From Thaumarchaeota archaeon S13 (GTDB lineage: Archaea > Thermoproteota > Nitrososphaeria > Nitrososphaerales > Nitrosopumilaceae): a stretch of DNA of 6,556 bases. The notes beneath the pieces were generated by a model. That model was not told where the DNA came from. It saw only the letters and a program-made list of their open reading frames with translations, and did no database searches. How positions within the stretch are numbered: the stretch's first letter is position 1; the number at the start of each line of letters is the position of its first letter. The position numbers and the translations under genes are program-made. Location of the stretch: positions 1 through 6,556 of the forward strand of contig RHFA01000172.1 in NCBI GenBank assembly GCA_003724275.1, in the 5' to 3' direction. Shown piece by piece: positions 1-5,709 of the stretch.

Positions 1-488
1 ACCTCCAGGACCATGATGCTGTCGCTGAACGGGAACTCTAGGCGGGGGGGCACGTCGCAATAGTATCCCATGCGCGCGTGCGCTGCGCTGCCCACGCGCG
101 TGCTCTTGCCCACGACCCTGGCGATCTCCCCCATCGCGTTTGCCGTGTCCCCATACTCTGTATAGTATATCGAGACAAAGTTCTTCTTGCCCTCGGTCTC
201 GCGCTCAAAGAGGCTCTCGTCGACGCCAAAGACAAAGGACGCCCCGGTCCCGCGCCTGCCGCCGACCTCGCCGGAGGCGATCTCACAGTCCTCGACCTTT
301 GCTAGCATGTAGTGGTTTGCGTGCGGCGCAAAGTAGAGCTTGCCGTCCTCCGAAAAGGTCGCCGTCACAAAGTGCATCTCGCGCACGTTCGGCGAGCGAG
401 CCCAGGCCTCCTTTAGCCCGACGGACTCGTGGTCGTGCATGTACGGCGTGCAGGCATACCCGCGCCTGCCGCCTGCGTGGCCTCCCAC
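1..488 (-). CDS. Unrecognised protein, N-terminal 162 residues (C-terminus beyond window)
   Basis: An open frame runs on the minus strand from a GTG at 488-486 to the window edge without a stop. The translation begins MGGHAGGRRGYACTPYMHDH, includes the stretches NVREMHFVTATFSEDGKLYF and NFVSIYYTEYGDTANAMGE, and ends PRLEFPFSDSIMVLE at the edge. High G/C at third codon positions and a mixed hydrophobic/charged composition support real coding. I see no signal peptide, membrane segment or known catalytic motif, and I do not recognise the family. It looks like a soluble, beta-rich protein. The GTG start was chosen because a TATA-like box (512-518) is centred 27 bp upstream, the same spacing as at the other genes here, implying a leaderless mRNA. 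The frame stays open further upstream, so a longer form cannot be excluded, and an internal ATG lies at residue 17. It is divergent from the tRNA gene. Confidence 0.7.
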   Translation of the reverse strand, partial: MGGHAGGRRGYACTPYMHDHESVGLKEAWARSPNVREMHFVTATFSEDGKLYFAPHANHYMLAKVEDCEIASGEVGGRRGTGASFVFGVDESLFERETEGKKNFVSIYYTEYGDTANAMGEIARVVGKSTRVGSAAHARMGYYCDVPPRLEFPFSDSIMVLE

Positions 489-511
489 GGGGATCCGCGG
501 GGGCGCGCGCG

Positions 512-518
512 TATTTAT
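512..518 (-). promoter_or_regulatory. TATA box of the 1-488 gene
   Basis: The minus-strand sequence ATAAATA is an island of A/T in very GC-rich DNA. Its centre is 27 bp from the GTG at 488, the distance expected between an archaeal TATA box and the transcription start. Transcription would therefore begin at or next to the start codon. Confidence 0.55.
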
Positions 519-563
519 GGCTTGCCGGAGATCGCGGGGGGCTCCCGCGCGTGCCTGCGATAG

Positions 564-571
564 TTATTTAA
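564..571 (+). promoter_or_regulatory. TATA box of tRNA-Tyr
   Basis: TTATTTAA is centred about 29 bp upstream of the mature tRNA 5' end, so transcription would start a few nucleotides before the tRNA. It sits back to back with the minus-strand promoter at 512-518 in a divergent intergenic region of 108 bp. Confidence 0.6.
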
Positions 572-596
572 CGCCCCGCGCCGCGCCGCGGCGCGT

Positions 597-717
597 CCCA
601 AGCTAGCTCAGCCTGGCAGAGCCCCCGGCTGTAGTTGCTGGCTTTGGGCTGGCGAAACGGCAGCATACTGGGCAGACAGAGACCGGGTTGTCGCAGGTTC
701 AACTCCTGCGCTTGGGA
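597..717 (+). tRNA. tRNA-Tyr (anticodon GUA), intron-containing
   Basis: All four arms fold. Acceptor CCCAAGC (597-603) pairs with GCTTGGG (710-716), with discriminator A717. D stem GCTC (606-609) pairs with GAGC (619-622), with GG at 615-616. Anticodon stem CCCGG (624-628) pairs with CCGGG (683-687). T stem GCAGG (693-697) pairs with CCTGC (705-709) around loop TTCAACT. Removing a 47-nt intron (635-681) gives the anticodon loop CTGTAGA with anticodon GTA (631-633). The C1-G72 pair and A73 are the identity elements known for archaeal and eukaryotic tRNA-Tyr, and agree with the anticodon. The variable loop is short (688-692). CCA is not encoded; CAC follows 717. The gene is convergent with the alcohol dehydrogenase, 18 bp away. 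Confidence 0.95.
635..681 (+). other. tRNA-Tyr intron at position 37/38
   Basis: Exon bases CTGT (629-632) pair with intron bases ACAG (676-679), giving the central 4-bp helix. It is flanked by the 3-nt bulges AGT (633-635) and AGA (680-682), each cut after its second base. This is the canonical bulge-helix-bulge recognised by archaeal tRNA splicing endonuclease. Inside the intron, GCTG (648-651) can pair with CAGC (661-664) to form a hairpin. The helix directly next to the bulge is less clear: TGC 636-638 could pair with GCA 672-674, leaving G675 unpaired. Confidence 0.88.
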
Positions 718-735
718 CACAACCCACCCCCCGCG

Positions 736-1788
736 CTAGGGGTTTATGACGGCGCGCCCCACAATGCGGCGGGCCTTGAGGTCAGAGAGCGCGTCGTTGG
801 CGCCGTCAAGCGAGTACCTCCTGGACACGACGGGCCTTATCTCCCCGCGCCGCGCGAGGCCTATGAGCTCGACCATGTCGGCGTACGTCCCCGTGTACGC
901 GCCCTGTATCGTTATGGCCCTGAGCGGCACGCTCACCAGCGGGAGCTGGAACGAGCCGCCAAAGAGGCCGACCATGACTACGGTTCCGCGCTTCCTGACG
1001 ACGTCAAGGGCGAGGGCAGCCGTCGGCGGCGCGTTGACAAAGTCGATCACGCCCTCGGCGCCTGTCCCGCCGCACGCCTCAATGACCCTCTGCGCTGCCC
1101 CGTCCTTGCCGGAGTTTATCACGTGCGAGGCGCCCATCTCCGAGGCGGTCTTGAGCTTTTCGTCGTCAAGGTCCACGCAGACAATGTTGGCCCTTGTCGT
1201 GGCCCTGGCTATCTGCACGCCCATGAGGCCAAGGCCGCCGGCGCCAATGATGACAATGTTGCGCGCGCCGCCGGCGCCGGCCCTCTTTACGGCCGTGTAC
1301 GCCGTGAGGCCAGAGCACGCAAGCGACGTCGCCTCGTCCATGCCGACGCCGTCGAGCCTCGCGAGGTACCCCTGGCCAGGGACCAGCATCATCTCGGCAT
1401 ACCCGCCGTCCTGGAATATGCCCATGGACCTCGGCGCGTCGCAGACGTTCTCGGCGCCGGACTCGCATGCGGGGCACGAGCCGCACCCCGCCCACGGGTA
1501 CACGAGGACCTCGTCCCCGACGCCCACAGAGTCGACGCCCTCGCCCACGGCGTCGACGGTACCGGCGACCTCGTGGCCGGGGGTCACGGGAAACCTCACG
1601 CCCCTGTCGGTGACCTTTAGGAGCTTGCCCTCTCCCATGTCATAGCCGCCCTCCCAGAGGTGGAGGTCGCTGTGGCAGACGCCGGCGGAGCGGACCCTGA
1701 CGCGGACCTCGCCGGCCCTCGGGACGGGATCCTCCACCTCGGAGACCTCTAGGGGCTCGCCGGCCGCGGTGATTCTTGCCGCCCTCAA
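736..1788 (-). CDS. Zinc-dependent NAD alcohol dehydrogenase (MDR family), 350 aa
   Basis: A medium-chain alcohol dehydrogenase that interconverts alcohols and aldehydes with NAD(H); the physiological substrate cannot be read from sequence. Numbered from the chosen TTG start, the catalytic zinc ligands are C38 (in GVCHSDLH), H72-E73 (in GHEVAG) and C158 (in LACSGLTAY). The structural zinc site is C102, C105, C108 and C116. The Rossmann motif is GAGGLG at 182-187, and D206 at the end of the second strand favours NAD over NADP. Length and motif spacing match archaeal enzymes such as Sulfolobus ADH (about 347 aa). The frame is open to an ATG at 1857, but TTG at 1788 puts RAARITAAGEPLEV at the N-terminus, as usual for the family, and lies 27 bp from a TATA box. 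The gene is divergent from scpA and appears monocistronic. Family certainty is high; the role is open. Confidence 0.93.
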   Translation of the reverse strand: MRAARITAAGEPLEVSEVEDPVPRAGEVRVRVRSAGVCHSDLHLWEGGYDMGEGKLLKVTDRGVRFPVTPGHEVAGTVDAVGEGVDSVGVGDEVLVYPWAGCGSCPACESGAENVCDAPRSMGIFQDGGYAEMMLVPGQGYLARLDGVGMDEATSLACSGLTAYTAVKRAGAGGARNIVIIGAGGLGLMGVQIARATTRANIVCVDLDDEKLKTASEMGASHVINSGKDGAAQRVIEACGGTGAEGVIDFVNAPPTAALALDVVRKRGTVVMVGLFGGSFQLPLVSVPLRAITIQGAYTGTYADMVELIGLARRGEIRPVVSRRYSLDGANDALSDLKARRIVGRAVINP

Positions 1789-1812
1789 CGGGGGAGCCGC
1801 GCCCCGCCGGCA

Positions 1813-1818
1813 ATATAA
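1813..1818 (-). promoter_or_regulatory. TATA box of the alcohol dehydrogenase gene
   Basis: Minus-strand TTATAT is centred 27.5 bp upstream of the TTG at 1788. It lies inside the longer open frame, so the upstream ATG at 1857 would fall before the promoter. This decides the start codon in favour of a leaderless TTG. Confidence 0.65.
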
Positions 1819-1855
1819 CAGTTGACCGCACACGGCAAAAAAGTAGAGCTCACAC

Positions 1856-1861
1856 AATTAT
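1856..1861 (+). promoter_or_regulatory. Probable TATA box of scpA-scpB
   Basis: AATTAT is centred 27.5 bp before the in-frame GTG at 1886. It is a weaker match than the other boxes. An A-run at 1836-1841 could instead place the start near the GTG at 1862. Confidence 0.45.
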
Positions 1862-1885
1862 GTGGGGCGCCTCGCGCGCGCGGGC

Positions 1886-2575
1886 GTGGAGGACGTGCCG
1901 GTGCGCAAGGAGCTCTCCGAGGAGCCCGTGAGCATACTCTTCAACCCGTCTGCGATCACGAGGCGCAACGTCTGGGACGTCGACATTGTGGCCATCCTGG
2001 ACCTCCTCGTGGCGATCCTCGAAAAGTCCGGCAAGAAGGACCTCCGCGTGGCCGGCATGGCGGCCCTGACGTCCTCGCTCATCTACCGCCTCAAGGTAGA
2101 GAGCATCTTTGCGCTCCACAGGGAGGCCGAGCGCGTCGAGCCCAAGAGGCGCCGCGACGTCAACATTGACGTCCTCGGCATACCCTACCGCCACGAGTCG
2201 ACCTCGCCGGTCTCCCTCGACGACCTCCTGGGCCTCCTCGAGAGCCTCATCGTCACGATCGCCAACCCGCGCGAGCGCCGGCGCAGCCCGCTCCTCGAGC
2301 CGGCCCCGCCGGACTTTGAGGACTATTTTGTCTCGATCGAGAGCATCATCGGGAAATACGAGGACCTCATCGTCCGCAAGGCCGGCATCGAGGGGACAGC
2401 GCTCCTCGGCGACATTGTCGCCGAGCTCGAGCTCATCGACCGCATACGCTGCTTTTTTGCGGCGCTCTTTCTCGCGCGCGACGAGAGGGCAGAGCTCGAG
2501 CAGGAGGGCGATGACATTCGCGTGACGCTCGTGGGCGGCGCGCCGGGCCCCGAGCGCGGGGCGGGGGGAGCCTGA
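1886..2575 (+). CDS. scpA: ScpA, kleisin subunit of the SMC complex, about 229 aa
   Basis: ScpA is the kleisin that bridges the heads of the SMC ATPase dimer and recruits ScpB, acting on the nucleoid in chromosome compaction and segregation. The N-terminal part (LSEEPVSILFNPSAI, then WDVDIVAILDLLVAILEKSG and VAGMAALTSSLIYRLKVES) matches the kleisin N-terminal helices that contact the SMC neck. A charged, proline-containing linker follows. The C-terminal part (DIVAELELIDRIRCFFAALF, then LARDERAELEQEGDDIRVTL) matches the winged-helix that binds the SMC head. The length is normal for archaeal ScpA. GTG at 1886 is preferred because of its TATA spacing; GTG at 1862 would add eight residues (MGRLARAG) that look non-conserved. 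The stop TGA lies 2 nt before scpB, so the two are an operon. No smc gene is in the window. Confidence 0.88.
   Translation: MEDVPVRKELSEEPVSILFNPSAITRRNVWDVDIVAILDLLVAILEKSGKKDLRVAGMAALTSSLIYRLKVESIFALHREAERVEPKRRRDVNIDVLGIPYRHESTSPVSLDDLLGLLESLIVTIANPRERRRSPLLEPAPPDFEDYFVSIESIIGKYEDLIVRKAGIEGTALLGDIVAELELIDRIRCFFAALFLARDERAELEQEGDDIRVTLVGGAPGPERGAGGA
2563..2570 (+). promoter_or_regulatory. Shine-Dalgarno site of scpB
   Basis: GGGGGGAG ends 7 nt before the ATG at 2578 and overlaps the last codons of scpA. The first genes of transcripts here appear leaderless, so this internal operon gene depends on a Shine-Dalgarno sequence, as is common in archaea. Confidence 0.6.
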
Positions 2576-2577
2576 CC

Positions 2578-3117
2578 ATGGCAAAGGTGGAGAGCACGCG
2601 CGAGGCCACCGCAAGGGTCGAGGCGGCCCTCTACTCGTCGGGCAGGCCCATGCGCATGGAGGAGCTCATACGCGCGTCGGGGACAGAGTCGCGCCCGCGC
2701 ACTGTGGCCATACTAGAGTCGATAATGAAGCGCTCGCGCGCGGCGTTCCAGGCCATCGAGGTCGTGAGGCAGCCCGACGGCTCGTACGTCCTGCAGCTAA
2801 AGCCCGAGTACAGCTCGACCATAAGGCGCTATGCCTCAAAGCCCATACTGCCAAACGCCACGCTCAAGACTCTCTCGTACATTGTCTACGCGCAGCCCGT
2901 CTCCTCCAAGGACCTCGTCGAGGTCCGCGGGACTGGCGTCTATTCGCACCTCAAAGAGCTGCGCCAGCTCGACTTTGTGAGGCACGACTCTGTCGGGCGC
3001 ACAAAGATATTCTCCACGACCGAAAAGTTCCAAAAGTACTTTGGCGTGTCCGGCGAGGACCTTCGGGCGCACCTCTTCTCAAAGGGCAAGGCAAGGCGCG
3101 CGGCCGTGGCGGCCTAG
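2578..3117 (+). CDS. scpB: ScpB, winged-helix subunit of the SMC complex, 179 aa
   Basis: ScpB dimerises and binds the central part of ScpA, regulating SMC-ScpAB action on the chromosome. Two winged-helix units are visible. The first is at about residues 12-75 (RVEAALYSSGRPMRMEELIR, then AIEVVRQPDGSYVLQLKPEY, matching the family's wing). The second is at about 90-160 (ATLKTLSYIVYAQPVSSKDL, VYSHLKELRQLDFV), ending with IFSTTEKFQKYFGV, the counterpart of the bacterial 'TTxxFLxYFGL' ending. The C-terminal tail is basic. The ATG has a good Shine-Dalgarno site and follows the scpA stop by 2 nt. The length is normal. This pairing supports both identifications. Confidence 0.93.
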   Translation: MAKVESTREATARVEAALYSSGRPMRMEELIRASGTESRPRTVAILESIMKRSRAAFQAIEVVRQPDGSYVLQLKPEYSSTIRRYASKPILPNATLKTLSYIVYAQPVSSKDLVEVRGTGVYSHLKELRQLDFVRHDSVGRTKIFSTTEKFQKYFGVSGEDLRAHLFSKGKARRAAVAA

Positions 3118-3129
3118 CTCCGTGCGCGC

Positions 3130-3160
3130 CGTCACGCGTGCGCGCCGGATCGCCGTGACG
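3130..3160 (+). repeat. Inverted repeat after scpB
   Basis: CGTCACG (3130-3136) is the reverse complement of CGTGACG (3154-3160), so the two arms can form a hairpin with a 17-nt loop, 13 nt after the scpB stop. There is no T-run directly after it, so it may be an mRNA 3'-end structure rather than a classical archaeal terminator. Confidence 0.35.
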
Positions 3161-3350
3161 CGCTACCGGGTGGTTCGCGCAGCAGGGCATGTTGCGTGGG
3201 GCGCAGCACGGGCACGGCTGTAACGCGCTGTCGCTGGCCATGGTTGGCCACTTGGGCAGTGTGGGAAGGCTAGCGCCACTCACGCCGCACTGCTGCTGCA
3301 CACAAAACGGCTATGACAGTCGCGCCACCAACCGTGGCCGGAACACCGTG

Positions 3351-3385
3351 ACCGCCGGGACGGCGGTTTGCGGGCATGCCTTTTT
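3351..3385 (+). terminator. Possible terminator of the scpAB transcript
   Basis: A perfect 7-bp stem ACCGCCG/CGGCGGT with a GGA loop (3351-3367) is followed by the palindrome GGCATGCC and TTTTT (3381-3385). Archaeal termination depends mainly on T-runs, so the T5 is the active part if this is a terminator. It is 234 nt beyond the scpB stop, which weakens the call. Confidence 0.3.
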
Positions 3386-3400
3386 CTGCTGCGCGCGCTT

Positions 3401-3811
3401 TTACCAATTTTCCAGTTTCCATATGCCATAAAGCACTTGCAGGTTGCTTTCTGACTCGGACACTAGGCTCATTTTGCTTGGGGCCACTGCCGTATCGCCA
3501 CCAGGTATGGCCTTGCCCGCAAGTTCGACCCTTATTTTGTCCGAGCTTCCAATAGTGCCGTTTATGGCGTCATGGGCAACCTTGGCGGCATTTTCTGCAC
3601 TGATTTTGCCCATGATTGTCTTTTTGGCGCACGTGGCGTACAGAAATGTCTTTGACACGTTGAATTTTAGCTCGCCTAGGGAGTAGTTCACATTGCCTGA
3701 CAGGCAGTCTTTCCTAAACTCGTCAAAGTCTGACTTGCACTTCCGCTTCCAATCTATTTTGTCGTTGGCTACAGGCCAATCTCCCAGTGACTCTCTTGTC
3801 AAACTTGTCAA
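3401..3811 (-). CDS. Unrecognised 136-aa protein, partner of the GHKL ATPase
   Basis: The second gene of the accessory operon, with its TTG start overlapping the stop of the ATPase gene by 4 nt (TTGA, 3811-3808). This is typical of translationally coupled partners. I do not recognise the family. The N-terminal third is charged (WKRKCKSDFDEFRKDC). The middle, FNVSKTFLYATCAKKTIMGK, looks like a strand plus basic loop, followed by a probable helix (SAENAAKVAHDAIN). The C-terminus ends in aromatic residues (YGIWKLENW). There are three cysteines (C25, C36, C61) and no signal peptide or membrane helix. Base composition matches the ATPase and differs from the flanks. A Shine-Dalgarno site at 3826-3832 is 14 nt from the TTG, longer than ideal; a second in-frame TTG is at 3802. 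It is probably real, because composition and coupling agree. Confidence 0.68.
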   Translation of the reverse strand: MTSLTRESLGDWPVANDKIDWKRKCKSDFDEFRKDCLSGNVNYSLGELKFNVSKTFLYATCAKKTIMGKISAENAAKVAHDAINGTIGSSDKIRVELAGKAIPGGDTAVAPSKMSLVSESESNLQVLYGIWKLENW

Positions 3812-5676
3812 CTGGTACTGTGCTGCACCTCCAGATATTTTTCTACCTCTACGTTAACCTTCCTTCGCTTTGCCCATGCCAGCAACCTGTCTTCAGTGAC
3901 CATGTCCAAATTTAGCAGCGCCTCCACCATCTCTAGCTCTACTTCATAATTCCTCATTCTCTTTTTTTTGACCTCCACAAACAGGTCTACCCATGACTTG
4001 TCGAACGTCGCAACAACAGATTTGGGGATCGACGCGTATTCGCGTATAACCACTATGTCATTATTTTCAACCATTCCAAATGCGGTGGACAATTGAGGAT
4101 AAGTTGGCTCTAGCAGGGTGTCAAACTCCCCGTGATTGCGTATCGCACTCTCTAGGGAATCGCCGGATCCCTTAACGGCGTAGACGGTGTAGGCAATTTT
4201 TCTGTATGTCTGGTTTAGGTATGTCGCAAGCGTGGAAAGCGCAGTGAACTGGAACCTACGGTGGTGTTTTTTCACAATGTGATCACACAGGCCCCTCAGC
4301 TCTCCCACTAGCATGTCTTCGTTACGAAGCCTCGGGTTTTTTGGCCGCGGGTTAGCCAAGTTTGATATGCGCCTCTCCCACCGGCTGTTCCTGACCTCGA
4401 CCCTCCTTCTCATCTCCGGTTCATCGGAAAAAATCTCGGCGTCGGCCTGGATCATCACCAGCAGGTGCAGGGGATTTCGAAACGCGCGAAACACCTCACT
4501 TTGCCGGTTTACGACAATTTCTTTCCCCCTGTCATTTTCCTCTATGCGGTACAGGCCTGCGCCGCCGTCTTCCAGCCTGATATTTGGCCCATAATCTGTC
4601 TCTATCATATCCGTGCCAATGCTCTCTAGGAGCCTGTTGGCCTCGTCTTCTCCCAGCCGCGGAAGCCGAATCTTTTTCGGATAGTCGGGGGGATTTAGTA
4701 TTTTTTTGACTTGTATTGCGTGGGGGGACCTTTTTGCGGCCCTCCTTAGAGTCTCCCTTACTGCCGGACTCTCCCTAAACGACTTTTCGGCCGACTTGTA
4801 CTTTCCACCCTCGGCGAAAAACCCTGTCTTGAACACGTTGACAGGGACGTTTTCAAGCTCAACACTGCCGACAAACTTTGCTGCCGTGGGGTGTGTGGGT
4901 ATTCCAAACTTTGCGTAGGGCTTTATGAGCCTCCCATTTGAGTGCAGGTGCACGCCATAGTCCCCCTTTATGGATCGTTTTTTGAGCACCGCGACCCATC
5001 CATGTATCCTTATGCCATCCAGATTCTCTACGTAGACCTCTTTTTTTGTCCCGTCCTCTATTTCTGGCTCTATGGGAACGCACTCCTTGCCGCCAACTGA
5101 CAAGCGAATTTCCCCGCTTTTAATTAACGGCCCATACCTGACGCCAAACCAGTCCCGCAACCTGTCCGTTCGCGACGGGCTCATGTACAGGTGTAGGTCT
5201 GACACGCGCACTTCTGTTCCGTGCCTGCCCTCCTCTGCCTCCCGGCGCTCCACCCCGACATTCTTCCACCCTGCGCTTTTGTCACTGATCCACTTGTACT
5301 CGTCATGCTCCAGCACGAGCTCGTGCCCAGGCCCTGCTACCTTGGTGGTTATTTTGACTTGCCTGCCCAGGGCAGCCGTGGCGCTCTTGAGCCCAATCCC
5401 AAACCTGCCTATCCTGCCGGCGGACTCGCCTGATCCGCCCCCCAGGGTCCATGCCCTCTCGAGGCCGGCAATGTCCATTCCGCGCCCGTCGTCCAGAACG
5501 GCGATCTCCTTCGACCCGTCTAGGCGCACCTCCACGCTCCCGACCTTTCCGTCGATCCTCGCGTCGATCGCGTTGTCGACCAGCTCGGCAATGGCCTCCT
5601 CGGCCTTGTACCCTGCCATGCCAAGCTTTGTCATCAGGCTCTTGTCCGGCGTGGCGTCCACGCTTAGGCGTTCCAT
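3808..5676 (-). CDS. GHKL (HATPase_c) ATPase, MORC/MutL-like, about 622 aa
   Basis: A large ATPase of the GHKL fold (gyrase B, Hsp90, MutL, MORC), probably an ATP-driven dimerising clamp acting on nucleic acid or protein. From the ATG at 5676, the N-box is EAIAELVDNAIDA with E31 (base) and N35 (Mg2+). The G1 box is DDGRGM at 62-67, the ATP lid is GRIGRFGIGLKSA at 87-99, and G3 is GT at 152-153. The order and the GYKAEEAIAELVDNAIDA context resemble the HATPase_c_3 group, which includes MORC and GHKL proteins of restriction-like systems. At about 221-300, VHLHSNGRLIKPY resembles the S5/transducer domain following the ATPase in MORC. The C-terminal 260 residues are basic, helix-rich and unassigned. 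ATG 5676 is preferred over 5685 by TATA spacing. It is coupled to the 136-aa gene. All ATP-site residues are intact, so it should be active. Function in defence is inference. Confidence 0.85.
   Translation of the reverse strand: MERLSVDATPDKSLMTKLGMAGYKAEEAIAELVDNAIDARIDGKVGSVEVRLDGSKEIAVLDDGRGMDIAGLERAWTLGGGSGESAGRIGRFGIGLKSATAALGRQVKITTKVAGPGHELVLEHDEYKWISDKSAGWKNVGVERREAEEGRHGTEVRVSDLHLYMSPSRTDRLRDWFGVRYGPLIKSGEIRLSVGGKECVPIEPEIEDGTKKEVYVENLDGIRIHGWVAVLKKRSIKGDYGVHLHSNGRLIKPYAKFGIPTHPTAAKFVGSVELENVPVNVFKTGFFAEGGKYKSAEKSFRESPAVRETLRRAAKRSPHAIQVKKILNPPDYPKKIRLPRLGEDEANRLLESIGTDMIETDYGPNIRLEDGGAGLYRIEENDRGKEIVVNRQSEVFRAFRNPLHLLVMIQADAEIFSDEPEMRRRVEVRNSRWERRISNLANPRPKNPRLRNEDMLVGELRGLCDHIVKKHHRRFQFTALSTLATYLNQTYRKIAYTVYAVKGSGDSLESAIRNHGEFDTLLEPTYPQLSTAFGMVENNDIVVIREYASIPKSVVATFDKSWVDLFVEVKKKRMRNYEVELEMVEALLNLDMVTEDRLLAWAKRRKVNVEVEKYLEVQHSTS
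3826..3832 (-). promoter_or_regulatory. Shine-Dalgarno site for the 136-aa gene
   Basis: Minus-strand GGAGGTG perfectly matches the usual anti-Shine-Dalgarno. It lies inside the last codons of the ATPase gene, 14 nt before the TTG at 3811. The spacing is long but usable, and supports translation of the downstream frame. Confidence 0.5.
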
Positions 5677-5697
5677 GCGCAGCATCGTGGATTTACC

Positions 5698-5709
5698 ATA
5701 TATATATAT
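5698..5709 (-). promoter_or_regulatory. TATA box of the GHKL operon
   Basis: A perfect ATATATATATAT run is centred 27.5 bp from the ATG at 5676, matching the leaderless spacing of the other genes. It is the most canonical TATA box in the window, suggesting a strong basal promoter. Confidence 0.7.

Larger units (their letters stand above)
3118..3397. other. Hairpin-rich intergenic gap, no gene seen
   Basis: Between scpB and the convergent accessory operon I find no convincing coding frame: the short open frames present have cysteine/histidine- or arginine-rich shadow-like translations. I find no tRNA fold. The gap holds several perfect small inverted repeats: 3130-3160; TGGCCA twice at 3235-3250 around loop TGGT; 3351-3367; and the palindrome GGCATGCC at 3373-3380. 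GC content is high up to about 3380, then falls. Confidence 0.5.

Noticed and set aside
597..717. tRNA gene as the integration site for the low-GC segment
   Set aside because: The segment lies almost 3 kb away with intact genes between, and I see no duplicated tRNA 3' end near 3398 or 5902.
688..1645. Long plus-strand open frames (about 300 codons) opposite the alcohol dehydrogenase gene
   Set aside because: They mirror a gene with complete zinc and NAD motifs; their translations are His/Arg/Pro-rich with no family resemblance. High GC makes such antisense frames common.
1850..2614. Minus-strand 254-codon frame opposite scpA
   Set aside because: The composition is typical of an antisense shadow, while scpA on the plus strand has clear kleisin motifs and operon spacing with scpB.
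3189..3431. Plus-strand 80-codon frame in the gap after scpB
   Set aside because: Its Cys/His-rich translation spans hairpins and runs into the antisense of the 136-aa gene; it has no promoter or ribosome site.
3859..3990. PD-(D/E)xK nuclease site in the GHKL C-terminus (DLFVEVKKK)
   Set aside because: Only an ExK-like string is present. The segment looks helical and the expected strand-hairpin with an upstream Asp is not convincing.
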